Positions 29,454 to 37,799 of a stretch of 59,881 nucleotides of DNA are shown here, piece by piece (within the stretch, counting starts at the first letter, position 1; each line of letters begins with the position of its first letter). The notes under the pieces were generated by a model. The model saw only the letters and a list, made by a program, of their open reading frames with translations. It did not search any database and was not told the origin of the DNA. The stretch comes from Sharpea porci (GTDB taxonomy: Bacteria > Bacillota_I > Bacilli_A > Erysipelotrichales > Coprobacillaceae). Made by a program: the position numbers and the translations under genes. The stretch covers positions 1 through 59,881 of the forward strand of contig NZ_VUNM01000011.1 of the NCBI RefSeq assembly GCF_009695655.1, written 5' to 3'.

Positions 29454-29717
29454 ATGCGTTTAGATAAATTTCTTAAAGTTTCAAGAATTGTAAAAAGAAG
29501 AACACTTTCCAAGGAGATCAGTGAGGCAAGTCGTGTCAAGGTGAATGGTCGTATTGCGAAGCCAGGTTTGAAATTGAAAGTGGGCGATATTATTGAAATC
29601 ACTTTTGGACGAACAATTCTCAAGGTGCGTGTCAAGAAGCTTGCTGAACATGTCTTAAAAGGTGATGCAAGTGAGCTTTATGAAGTCATAGAAGAAATCG
29701 AGAGAGAAGAGGAATAG
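29454..29717 (+). CDS. rqcP: S4-domain RNA-binding protein of ribosome quality control
   Basis: 87 residues, almost entirely an S4 domain (MRLDKFLKVSRIVKRRTLSKE, then RVKVNGRIAKPGLKLKVGD). It matches YabO/RqcP, which acts with RqcH in C-terminal alanine tailing of stalled nascent chains on 50S subunits. In B. subtilis it lies upstream of yabP-yabQ-divIC. Here divIC follows two bases later and the sporulation genes yabP and yabQ are absent. The ribosome-binding site (TAGGGG) is weak. Confidence 0.92.
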   Translation: MRLDKFLKVSRIVKRRTLSKEISEASRVKVNGRIAKPGLKLKVGDIIEITFGRTILKVRVKKLAEHVLKGDASELYEVIEEIEREEE

Positions 29718-29719
29718 CG

Positions 29720-30007
29720 ATGGCAAAAAAGAGAGTACCGAAGGGGAAGATTGTTGTCAGTTTTGTGGCAATTGCGATCAGTATTGTTTTAATCACAAGT
29801 GTAGCGAATAGAGTTATGAGTATGTTGCATGCCAAAAGACAATATGAACAGCTCGTTGCTCAGCGTGATGCATTAAAGAAAGAACGCAAGAATCTTGACC
29901 AGGAAGTTAAAGAACTCAATAATGATGATTATGTCGTAAGATATGCGAGAGACAATTATATCTTCTCAAAAGATGGGGAGAAAGCTGTAATTGTCCCACA
30001 GGAATAG
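29720..30007 (+). CDS. divIC: Septum formation initiator (FtsB/DivIC family)
   Basis: 95 residues, bitopic. A short basic cytoplasmic N terminus is followed by one membrane helix (about 10-27) and a coiled coil (about 35-70, rich in Glu, Lys, Leu). The family C-terminal YARDNYIFSKDGE segment follows. DivIC forms a divisome subcomplex with FtsL and DivIB. The context after rqcP supports the call. GAAGAGG precedes the ATG. Confidence 0.9.
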   Translation: MAKKRVPKGKIVVSFVAIAISIVLITSVANRVMSMLHAKRQYEQLVAQRDALKKERKNLDQEVKELNNDDYVVRYARDNYIFSKDGEKAVIVPQE

Positions 30008-30017
30008 GAGGGAAATG

Positions 30018-30830
30018 ATGTATAAAATTTTCTTTTCGGATTTAGATGAAACATTGCTTGTCAATCATCATGTCCCCTCATTCAATCAAGAAGCCATCCA
30101 GAAAGCACGCCAAAAGGGAGTGCGTTTTGTTGTGGCAACAGGGCGCTCCTACAATATGATTCAAGAGATTTTAGAGGAAATTGGGACATATGATCAAGTG
30201 GGAGAGTACTCCATCTGTTTTAATGGGGGATTGATTGTTGAAAATGGAAATCATCGTATTCTCCATTTTCAAGGCCTAGAAGAAAAGCTTGCCCAAGAGC
30301 TTTTTGAACGGGGACGTTATCTTGATGTCTGTGTTCTTGTGTTTACTTTGGATTGTTGTTATATATATCATCCTGATAAGAATGAAATTGAACGTAAAAA
30401 AGCCCAGAAAGCACCTTTTCAAGTGATGGAAGAGTATGACTTTAGTGCTGTAAAAGGGCAAAAGATTGCCAAGATTCTCTTTATGAGAAGAGATATGGAT
30501 TATTTGCGAGATGTGAAAAGTGCACTAGAAAAAGATTTTACGCAAGTCTCTTTTTCTTTCTCAAGCAATCGTTATATAGAAATGAATGCCATGGGTATCA
30601 ATAAGGGCTATGGAATTAGCTAGCTATGTGATTATCTTCATATTGATCTCAAAGATGCCATTGCGATTGGTGATAACTATAATGATGTCCCAATGATCAA
30701 AAAAGCGGGGCTTGGTTGTTGTGTAGAAAGTAGTTATGATGATATTAAGCGCCTGAGTGATTATGTCTGTGAGAAGGATTATGGAGAAGGTGCTGTGAAA
30801 GAAGTTATTGAGAAATTTATTGAGGAATGA
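30018..30830 (+). pseudogene. Cof-type HAD phosphatase interrupted by an in-frame TAG
   Basis: From ATG 30018 (GGAGG six bases before; ATG 30015 also possible) the frame is open for 201 codons, meets TAG at 30621-30623, and stays open in the same frame for 68 more codons to TGA at 30828-30830. The halves together make a full-length Cof protein of about 270 residues: DLDET at 8-12 before the stop and GDNYND at 218-223 after it. The stop therefore separates the two catalytic halves. No frameshift is needed. Its tandem paralogue downstream has Asp at the aligned position. A recent nonsense mutation is most likely; readthrough or sequence error cannot be excluded. Confidence 0.85.
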
Positions 30831-30834
30831 GAGT

Positions 30835-31668
30835 ATGGAATATAAATTAATTGCATGTGACTTAGATGAAACATTATTAAATGATGATCACTTAGTACCT
30901 GATAACAATATCTACTGGATTCAAAAAGCACGCAAAGAACATAATGTGCGTTTTGTACCAGCAACCGGAAGAGGCTATATGCAGATTCTTCCTGAACTTA
31001 AACAATTACAGCTCTATAAGCAACCCCATGAATATACGCTTTCATTCAATGGCGGTGCTTTAACTGAAAATAGTGATTATCATCTCTTAGATTGGCATGG
31101 ACTGGCATTTGAGAAGATGAAAGAAATCTTTGAATTTGGCTTAAAGAAAGATGTCTGCATTCATGTTTATACCAGTACAACACTCTATATTTATCATCTT
31201 TCAGAGAGCGAAAGAACACGTTTAGCTTCACAAAAGCTAGATGTTATTTATCCTGAGGAAGATCGTGTGGATTTCTTAAAAGATGAACCTATTGCGAAGA
31301 TCTTATTTCAGAATACTGATGTCCCTTATTTGATGAGTTTAGAACCGCAGATGAAACATATTACGGAAGGATGTTGTGCTGTTAGTTATAGTTCTAATCG
31401 TTATATGGAATTTAATGCCTTAGGGGTGGATAAAGGTGAAGGACTGAAAGATCTAGCTGAGCGTTTATCAATCCCGATTGAAGAAACAATTGCCGTGGGG
31501 GATAACTATAATGATTTGAGTATGTTGAAGGTGGCAGGATTAGCGGTTGTGGCAGCTAATGGTGTTGATGATGTGAAGAAGGAGGCGGATTATGTGACAA
31601 AGGCCAATAATAATGAAGGTGTTGTTGCTGAATTGATCCGTAAATTTATTTATCATGAAGACATTTAA
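30835..31668 (+). CDS. Cof-type HAD phosphatase (intact tandem paralogue)
   Basis: 277 residues from ATG 30835, four bases after the stop of the broken paralogue. Nucleophile motif DLDET (D9, D11), a C2-type cap in the middle, and GDNYNDLSML near the C terminus. It has Glu where many relatives have Gly in DxDGT, as does its neighbour, so the pair arose by duplication. It overlaps the start of ung by 14 bases. Substrate unknown; broad sugar-phosphate activity is expected of the family. Confidence 0.92.
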   Translation: MEYKLIACDLDETLLNDDHLVPDNNIYWIQKARKEHNVRFVPATGRGYMQILPELKQLQLYKQPHEYTLSFNGGALTENSDYHLLDWHGLAFEKMKEIFEFGLKKDVCIHVYTSTTLYIYHLSESERTRLASQKLDVIYPEEDRVDFLKDEPIAKILFQNTDVPYLMSLEPQMKHITEGCCAVSYSSNRYMEFNALGVDKGEGLKDLAERLSIPIEETIAVGDNYNDLSMLKVAGLAVVAANGVDDVKKEADYVTKANNNEGVVAELIRKFIYHEDI

Positions 31669-32311
31669 AGATATTATTGCCCATGAGGCTGTTCAGCCTT
31701 ATTACCAGGAACTTCATCAGTTTGTTGAAGAGGCTTATCGCCAGCATACCATCTTCCCTCCCCACAAACAGATTTATCATGCCTTTAACTTTTGTGATTA
31801 TGAAGACATCAAGGTTGTTATTCTTGGACAGGACCCTTATCATGAACTTCACCAAGCCAATGGTTTAGCTTTTTCAGTCAACAAGGGTGTACGCATTCCA
31901 CCTTCACTTGTCAATATCTACAAAGAAGCTCATAATGATGTTGGTATTGAAATTCCAGCACACGGTGATTTGACATCATGGGCAAAACAGGGTGTCTTAT
32001 TATTAAATACGGTATTGACGGTGCAAGAAGGTGTGGCTTTCTCCCATGCGGGTAAGGGCTGGGAAATCTTTACGGATCATATTATTGAAATCATGAATGA
32101 ACGTGAAAAGCCACTTGTCTTTATTCTTTGGGGCAATGCGGCAAGAAAGAAGAAAAGCATGATTGATTTACATAAACATTGTGTCATTGAGTCGGCGCAT
32201 CCATCGCCATTAAGTGCGTCAAGGGGATTCTTTGGCTCAAGGCCATTTTCCAAAGCAAATGCCTTTTTAGAGGCAAATGGCATACCACCAATAGACTGGA
32301 GGATTGAATAA
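31655..32311 (+). CDS. ung: Uracil-DNA glycosylase
   Basis: Removes uracil from DNA to start base-excision repair. 218 residues of family 1 UDG: GQDPYH at 58-63 (catalytic D60), the NTVLTV strand, and HPSPLS at 182-187 with catalytic H182. Length is normal. The start lies inside the end of the HAD gene, and the stop overlaps folC as TAATG, so translation of the three is probably coupled. Confidence 0.97.
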   Translation: MKTFKDIIAHEAVQPYYQELHQFVEEAYRQHTIFPPHKQIYHAFNFCDYEDIKVVILGQDPYHELHQANGLAFSVNKGVRIPPSLVNIYKEAHNDVGIEIPAHGDLTSWAKQGVLLLNTVLTVQEGVAFSHAGKGWEIFTDHIIEIMNEREKPLVFILWGNAARKKKSMIDLHKHCVIESAHPSPLSASRGFFGSRPFSKANAFLEANGIPPIDWRIE

Positions 32312-33519
32312 TGTTTTATAGTGTGAAGAGTGCTGTTGGGTATATTGAAAGTCAGCGCACTAAACGTACAATTGAAGATTTTCAGAATACTTTGGATGAA
32401 CTGCATATTAATGTCCATCAGAAGAATATGATTCATATTGCAGGTACGAATGGTAAAGGCAGTACAGTTAATTATTTACGTGCTATCTTGAATGCTCATG
32501 GCTATAAGGTGGGGACATTTACTTCACCATATATTGTGAAGCATAATGATCGTATATGTATTGATGGAACACCGATTAGTGATACGGCCTTGCTTTATTA
32601 TATTAATAAATACCATGATATTATTGAAGAAGAGCATTTAAGTATGTTTGAGATTGATACTTTGATAATGTTGGATTATTTCGATACACAGCCATTGGAT
32701 TTTCGTATTATTGAATGTGGTATTGGTGGTAAGCATGATAAAACGAATGTCATTGATTCTAAAATCAGTGCTATTACTAATATTGGGATGGATCATATTG
32801 AACAGATTGGACCAACTTTATTCGATATTATTAATGAGAAAATGGGGATTATTAAAAGGGGTAATCTCTTTATTACAAGTGAGACAAAGGGAACAATCTT
32901 AGCACGTTTACAGGAACAGTGTGATGTTATGGATGCAACAATGGTTGTTGTCCCTGAGTATGAAACAACCCATTATCCTTTCTGTTTCCAGTATCGTGAT
33001 ATGGACTTCACACTTAAACAACAAGGAATATATCAGGTGGCTAATGCCCGTCTTGCGCTCACCATTGCTTCAAAACTTATTACGCTTGATCACGATAAGA
33101 CGATTAAAGCCATTGAAACAACGAACTGGCCAGGACGCTTTGAGAAAATGCAGTATCTTAATAAGCCAGTTATTATTGATGGTGCTCATAATATGCCAGG
33201 CTTACAAAGTTTACTTGATACCCTCAAATGTCTAGAACAAAAAGATATTGGGATTGTTTTTTCGGCATTAAAAGACAAGCAGGTCGAAGAGATGCTAGGG
33301 GAATTAGCCCATACGCCATATCATATCTATGTCACTAGCTTTTCTGATGAACGAGCTGATAGTTCACTTAAGAAGATGGTGCATGATACAGATATGATGG
33401 TTTATACATCTTCATATAAAGATGCAATTAAAACGGCTGCATTAAAACATGATCTTGTCGTTGTGACAGGTTCTTTGCATTTTATTTCTATAGTAAGAAA
33501 ATATCTTGAAGATATGTAG
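32311..33519 (+). CDS. folC: Folylpolyglutamate synthase / dihydrofolate synthase
   Basis: Adds glutamate to folates (and possibly to dihydropteroate). 402 residues of the Mur-ligase fold: P-loop GTNGKGST at 45-52, the FTSPYI segment, a central ATPase core with GIGGKHDKTN, and a C-terminal Rossmann domain starting near VIIDGAHN. At about 400 residues it is slightly short of the 420-440 usual for FolC, but all motifs are present. The start overlaps the ung stop (TAATG). A 20-base piece of its 3' end recurs after the terminator. Confidence 0.94.
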   Translation: MFYSVKSAVGYIESQRTKRTIEDFQNTLDELHINVHQKNMIHIAGTNGKGSTVNYLRAILNAHGYKVGTFTSPYIVKHNDRICIDGTPISDTALLYYINKYHDIIEEEHLSMFEIDTLIMLDYFDTQPLDFRIIECGIGGKHDKTNVIDSKISAITNIGMDHIEQIGPTLFDIINEKMGIIKRGNLFITSETKGTILARLQEQCDVMDATMVVVPEYETTHYPFCFQYRDMDFTLKQQGIYQVANARLALTIASKLITLDHDKTIKAIETTNWPGRFEKMQYLNKPVIIDGAHNMPGLQSLLDTLKCLEQKDIGIVFSALKDKQVEEMLGELAHTPYHIYVTSFSDERADSSLKKMVHDTDMMVYTSSYKDAIKTAALKHDLVVVTGSLHFISIVRKYLEDM

Positions 33520-33619
33520 CTTTATCATGAAAAATCAAAACTGATGGCAACAAGGCATTGTTGTTGTCAGTTTTTTGTATAAAGGAAAGTATTTTGTTTG
33601 TAAGAAAATATCTTGAAGA
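33493..33619 (+). repeat. Direct repeat of the folC 3' end
   Basis: GTAAGAAAATATCTTGAAGA occurs at 33493-33512, encoding the RKYLED end of FolC, and exactly again at 33600-33619, beyond the terminator. The second copy sits in a short open frame reading VRKYLEEG and a stop. It looks like a remnant of a local duplication around the terminator. Confidence 0.75.
33537..33577 (+). terminator. Terminator after folC
   Basis: A long stem with an internal mismatch joins AAACTGA plus CAACAA to TTGTTG plus TCAGTTT and is followed by T residues. Confidence 0.82.
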
Positions 33620-33654
33620 AGGATAGATTGAACCTCATATTTCTCACTAAAATG

Positions 33655-33663
33655 TGTTATAAT
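33655..33663 (+). promoter_or_regulatory. Extended -10 promoter of the glycogen operon
   Basis: TGTTATAAT is a consensus extended -10 element; no good -35 is found 17 bp upstream. Transcription would start near 33670, leaving a leader of about 160 bases before glgC. Confidence 0.6.
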
Positions 33664-33708
33664 GTAAACGGTGGTAAGATACTTTTATTCCTAGGGAGGG
33701 ATTAGAGA

Positions 33709-33756
33709 ATGGACCACAGAAAACATATGAAAACATTGGTTTTTGTATTTATCTAA
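33709..33756 (+). CDS. Possible 15-residue leader peptide upstream of glgC
   Basis: ATG 33709 is preceded by GGGAGGG (33694-33700) at ideal spacing. It encodes MDHRKHMKTLVFVFI before TAA at 33754-33756. No homology can be judged at this length. It is notable because the left arm of a 12-bp inverted repeat lies inside it and the right arm lies just past its stop. Ribosome occupancy could therefore change the leader fold. It could equally be fortuitous. Confidence 0.4.
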   Translation: MDHRKHMKTLVFVFI

Positions 33757-33774
33757 ATTAACTTCATATGTTTT
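33720..33774 (+). promoter_or_regulatory. Long inverted repeat in the glgC leader
   Basis: AAAACATATGAA at 33720-33731 and its exact reverse complement at 33763-33774 enclose a 31-base loop. The right arm ends in TTTT, so it could be a weak terminator or an RNA switch. It could also be a DNA operator pair, because each arm holds CATATG. Confidence 0.55.
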
Positions 33775-33831
33775 ATCTATTGTGATAAAATATATAAAGA
33801 AAGCGATTTCAAAATTTAGGAGGAGAAACAA

Positions 33832-34959
33832 ATGGGAAAAGAATTAGTCGCTATGATTCTTGCGGGCGGCCGTGGCAGCCGTCTGAAAGAATTAACGGCA
33901 AAAGTGGCAAAGCCAGCAGTGCACTTTGGAGGCAAATATCGTATTATAGATTTTCCTCTTAGTAACTGTGCAAATTCTGGCATTGACGTAGTAGGCGTAT
34001 TGACACAGTATGAGTCAGTATTGCTTGGAGAATATGTTGGTGCTGGCACGAAGTGGGGCTTGGATGGTAATAATTCATTAGCCGCTATTTTGCCGGCAAG
34101 AGAAGGTGCCAATGGTGCAAACTGGTATGCAGGCACAGCTGATGCAATTAGACAAAATATCGATTTTCTTGATCAATATGATCCTGAATATGTATTGATT
34201 CTATCAGGTGACCATATTTATAAAATGGATTATGCGGAAATGCTTGCAGCCCATAAAGAAAAGAATGCTGATTTAACTGTTGCAGTATTGAATGTTTCTT
34301 TAAAGGAAGCTAGCCGTTTTGGAATCATGAATACAAATGATGATGGTTCTATTTATGAATTTGAAGAAAAGCCAGAACATCCAAAATCAACATTAGCCTC
34401 AATGGGTATTTATATTTTCACATTTAAGGAATTAAGAAAATACTTGTTGGATGATGCAAAGAAAGCTGATAGTAAGCATGACTTTGGAATGAATATTATT
34501 CCAGATATGCTTGCCGATAAGAAACGTCTATTTGCTTATGAATTCAAGGGTTACTGGAAAGATGTTGGAACTGTTGAATCATTATGGCAGGCAAATATGG
34601 ACTTGCTTGATGACAAGAATACATTGGATCTTTACAACACAAAGAAAGATTGGAAAATCTATGGTGAAGATACACTTGCGAAGCCTCAGGTATTAGGTAT
34701 TGATGCAGAAATTTCTAATTCCCTTGTCAACCAGGGATGTACAGTTGATGGTACAGTAAAAGGTTCAGTTCTTTCAGCCAATGTTTATGTAGGCAAGGGG
34801 GCTAAGGTTGTTGACTCTGTCTTATTGCCTGGTGTTCTTGTTGAAGAAGGCGCTGAAGTCCACAAAGCTATTATTGATGAAAATGTAACGATTAAAGCTG
34901 GCACAAAGATTAATGTAGAAGAGAAAGATGTTGCGCTGATCAGCAACAATAGTCTTTAA
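33832..34959 (+). CDS. glgC: Glucose-1-phosphate adenylyltransferase
   Basis: Makes ADP-glucose from glucose 1-phosphate and ATP, the committed step of bacterial glycogen synthesis. 375 residues: nucleotide-binding GGRGSRL at 12-18, the [11 protein letters not shown] region, YAGTADAI, and a C-terminal left-handed beta-helix that usually carries allosteric sites. AGGAGG precedes the ATG. It pairs with GlgD, encoded 15 bases downstream; in Bacillota the two form a heterotetramer with altered regulation. Confidence 0.95.
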   Translation: MGKELVAMILAGGRGSRLKELTAKVAKPAVHFGGKYRIIDFPLSNCANSGIDVVGVLTQYESVLLGEYVGAGTKWGLDGNNSLAAILPAREGANGANWYAGTADAIRQNIDFLDQYDPEYVLILSGDHIYKMDYAEMLAAHKEKNADLTVAVLNVSLKEASRFGIMNTNDDGSIYEFEEKPEHPKSTLASMGIYIFTFKELRKYLLDDAKKADSKHDFGMNIIPDMLADKKRLFAYEFKGYWKDVGTVESLWQANMDLLDDKNTLDLYNTKKDWKIYGEDTLAKPQVLGIDAEISNSLVNQGCTVDGTVKGSVLSANVYVGKGAKVVDSVLLPGVLVEEGAEVHKAIIDENVTIKAGTKINVEEKDVALISNNSL

Positions 34960-34973
34960 GGAGGGATATCAGA

Positions 34974-36089
34974 ATGGCTAAAGTAATAGGTTATGTAAAC
35001 TTACACTCAGATGTCTCTTTAAAGGGACTTACTGAAAGACGTCCATTAGCTTCAGTTAGCTTCTTAGGACGTTATGGAATTATCGATATAGTTTTATCAA
35101 ACTTCTCTAATTCTAATATTGATAATGTTGGTGTATTGATTAAGGAAAAACCTAGATCATTATTCAAACATATGGCAAATGGTAATGCTTGGAACTTCAA
35201 TAGTAAAAATGGTGGTGTTCAGTTATTATATGATGAAAAATATGCTGGTAATGGCATGTATAATAATGACATCAATAATATTGTGGAAAACATTGCTTTC
35301 TTTGAAACAAATAAACCTGATTATGTTGTTGTTGCTCCAGCTCATATTATTAATACAATGGACTTCTCAGAACTTGTTGAAGCTCATGCAGCAAGTGGCA
35401 ATGCTGTAACAATTGCAACTCAGAAAGTCAAAGATGCTGATGTGAATTGGATTGGCTGTGATTATGTAAAGCTAGATAGCGATACAAAGCTTGTCACACA
35501 GCTCGAAACAAATATGGGTAATGCGAAGAATCGTATGATTTCACTTGAAGCATATGTTTTCTCTGCTAAAACATTTGAGAAATTCTTGAAAACAGCAGAA
35601 AAGGTTTCACCTTTCTATTCTATTAGAGATATGCTTGCCTATTCACTAGATGAAAGAAGAATTGGTGTCTATGAATATAAGGGCTATGTGAGATGTATTA
35701 ATTCTTATCAGGCTTATTTCAATGTATGTCTTGAATTCTTGAATTATGAAGTCTCTACGCAGGTATTCCATGCGAACTGGCCAATCTTCACGAATACAAA
35801 CGATACACCACCAACAAAATATAAAGAACATTCATGTGTACGTGACAGCATGATTGCCAATGGGGCAGTCGTCAATGGTACAGTGGAACATTCTATTATT
35901 GGACGTGATGTCATTGTTGGTGATGGTGCTGTTATTAAGAATTCTATTATTTTCTCTGGCTCAGTGATTGATCCAGGTTCTGTTCTTGAAAATGTCATTA
36001 TGGATAAACGTGCAAGAGTAAAGAATATGAAAAATCTTAAAGGTGAATTGAAAGAACCACTCTTTATTAAAGAAGGGGACGTTGTTTAA
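34974..36089 (+). CDS. glgD: Glucose-1-phosphate adenylyltransferase regulatory subunit
   Basis: 371 residues, a paralogue of GlgC. The N-terminal GGRGSRL catalytic loop is missing; the equivalent region reads VNLHSDVSLKGLTE. The protein is therefore expected to be non-catalytic and to raise activity of GlgC in a mixed tetramer. The C-terminal beta-helix hexapeptide-like repeats are kept. The stop overlaps the glgA start (TAATG), giving tight coupling. Confidence 0.93.
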   Translation: MAKVIGYVNLHSDVSLKGLTERRPLASVSFLGRYGIIDIVLSNFSNSNIDNVGVLIKEKPRSLFKHMANGNAWNFNSKNGGVQLLYDEKYAGNGMYNNDINNIVENIAFFETNKPDYVVVAPAHIINTMDFSELVEAHAASGNAVTIATQKVKDADVNWIGCDYVKLDSDTKLVTQLETNMGNAKNRMISLEAYVFSAKTFEKFLKTAEKVSPFYSIRDMLAYSLDERRIGVYEYKGYVRCINSYQAYFNVCLEFLNYEVSTQVFHANWPIFTNTNDTPPTKYKEHSCVRDSMIANGAVVNGTVEHSIIGRDVIVGDGAVIKNSIIFSGSVIDPGSVLENVIMDKRARVKNMKNLKGELKEPLFIKEGDVV

Positions 36090-37516
36090 TGAGAATAGTA
36101 TTTGCAGCTGGTGAAGCACAACCTTATATTAAGTCTGGTGGACTTGCTGATGTCGTAGGGTCTTTACCAAAAGCACTTGCTAAAAAGGGACATGAATGCT
36201 ATGTCATCTTGCCTAAATACCAGGATCTGAAATTCAATGATCAGTTGGAATATGTGACAAATTTCTATTTATGGGTTGGCTGGAGAAGATGCTATTGTGG
36301 TGTCTTCAAGGCTGAACATGATGGTGTGACATATTACTTTGTGGATAATGAACAATATTTTAGAAGACCAGGACTTTATGGCTATGATGATGACTATGAA
36401 CGTTTCGCATTCTATGACTTTGCAGTATTAGAATGCTTATCGCGTCTTGATATCATGCCTGATATTCTTTCTTTACATGACTGGCAGGCAGCCATGATTG
36501 CCCCACTCTATAAAGAAAGATATTGCTATTATGATTTCTATGGAAATGTCAAAGTGACATTTACTATTCATAATATTGCTTACCAAGGCAAGTGTGATCC
36601 AAGATTATTACAGGATCTCTTTGGTCTTGATAATTATCTCTATTACAATGGTAATTTACGTAATGATGGCTGCATGAATATGATGAAGGCAGCAATCGTC
36701 TATGCTGACTTAATTACGACCGTTTCACCAACATATGCCAATGAAATTTTAACAGATGCTTATGGCGAAGGCTTACAGAGTATTTTGAATATGCGTCGTC
36801 ATGATTTAATAGGCATCTTAAATGGCATTGATAATGAATTAATTAACCCAGAAACAGATCCAGATCTTAGCTTCCATTTCAATACTTCCAATGTGAAGGA
36901 AATGAAAGTGAAAAATAAGCTTGCTCTGCAAAAAGAAGTAGGCTTGCCACAAAATGCTGATATACCACTTATTGGTATTGTTTCAAGATTAACATGGCAG
37001 AAGGGTCTTGATCTTATCATTAATCGTTTTGAAGAATTAATGAAACGTGAAGTTCAGGTTGTTGTACTTGGTGCTGGTGATGCGAAGTATGAAGAACCAC
37101 TTAAGAATTTTGCTTCAAGATATCCGGAGAAATTCTCTCTGAATTTAAAATATGATGCAGGACTTGCACAACGTATCTATGCTTCAACAGATATGTTCCT
37201 TATGCCTTCGTTATTTGAACCATGTGGTTTATCACAGATGATGGCGCTACGTTATGGTTCTGTACCTATTGTTAGAGAAACAGGGGGCTTGAAGGATTCT
37301 GTTATACCGTTTAATGAATATGAAAATACGGGAACAGGATTTAGCTTTGCGAATTATAATGCCCATGAAATGCTGGACACAATTGATTATGCGGTTCATG
37401 TTTATTATGATATGAAAGAAAAATGGCATGATCTTGTTGTGAGAGGCATGCAAGAGAATTTGGATTGGGATCATTCATGCGAACAGTATATTAAAGTCTT
37501 TTCATCATTACTCTAG
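36089..37516 (+). CDS. glgA: Glycogen synthase (ADP-glucose)
   Basis: Extends alpha-1,4-glucan from ADP-glucose. 475 residues of the GT5/GT-B fold: N-terminal KSGGLADVVGSLPKAL with K15 contacting ADP-glucose, LHDWQAAM, the VSPTYANEI segment, and C-terminal PSLFEPCGLSQMMALRYG with the catalytic-site glutamate. Length is normal. Branching enzyme and phosphorylase genes are not in the window. A terminator follows directly. Confidence 0.96.
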   Translation: MRIVFAAGEAQPYIKSGGLADVVGSLPKALAKKGHECYVILPKYQDLKFNDQLEYVTNFYLWVGWRRCYCGVFKAEHDGVTYYFVDNEQYFRRPGLYGYDDDYERFAFYDFAVLECLSRLDIMPDILSLHDWQAAMIAPLYKERYCYYDFYGNVKVTFTIHNIAYQGKCDPRLLQDLFGLDNYLYYNGNLRNDGCMNMMKAAIVYADLITTVSPTYANEILTDAYGEGLQSILNMRRHDLIGILNGIDNELINPETDPDLSFHFNTSNVKEMKVKNKLALQKEVGLPQNADIPLIGIVSRLTWQKGLDLIINRFEELMKREVQVVVLGAGDAKYEEPLKNFASRYPEKFSLNLKYDAGLAQRIYASTDMFLMPSLFEPCGLSQMMALRYGSVPIVRETGGLKDSVIPFNEYENTGTGFSFANYNAHEMLDTIDYAVHVYYDMKEKWHDLVVRGMQENLDWDHSCEQYIKVFSSLL

Positions 37517-37517
37517 A

Positions 37518-37541
37518 AGGGAAGGTCATTGACCTTCCTTT
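37518..37541 (+). terminator. Terminator of glgCDA
   Basis: GGAAGGTC and GACCTTCC form the stem at about 37520-37538. The following sequence is only moderately T-rich. Confidence 0.7.
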
Positions 37542-37576
37542 CATTTGGTTCATTGCATGCTTTTCATGTGTTTAGC

Positions 37577-37605
37577 TTGAAGCGTGCTAGGAAGTTTGTT
37601 AAGAT
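37577..37605 (+). promoter_or_regulatory. Promoter of the cysS T-box transcript
   Basis: TTGAAG at 37577-37582 and TAAGAT at 37600-37605, 17-bp spacer. Confidence 0.72.
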
Positions 37606-37611
37606 ATAAAT

Positions 37612-37788
37612 AAATTAAAGGCAGGAATGAAGGTGTTGTAAGACTTTAGCGAGAGCTGGATGGTGAAAGCAGCTTGTTAGGATACACTGGATGCCCCTGA
37701 CTGAGCTCCTTGCAAAGAGGGGACGTAGACTTGCGTTAAAAGGTTGGTTTTGTTTAGGGTGGATAATCTCTAAACAAGACCTTTTTTT
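37612..37788 (+). promoter_or_regulatory. T-box riboswitch, cysteine specifier, upstream of cysS
   Basis: Stem I contains AGCGAGAGCTGG and GGATGGTGAAAG (about 37657-37668). A specifier loop carries TGC, a Cys codon, at 37692-37694. The T-box is the diverged AGGGTGGATAATCTC at about 37755-37769; its TGGA could pair with the UCCA end of tRNA-Cys. The terminator (arms 37746-37757 and 37770-37781, then T7) competes with it. The call rests on the leader layout and on cysS directly downstream. Confidence 0.82.
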
Positions 37789-37799
37789 AGGAGGAAATT

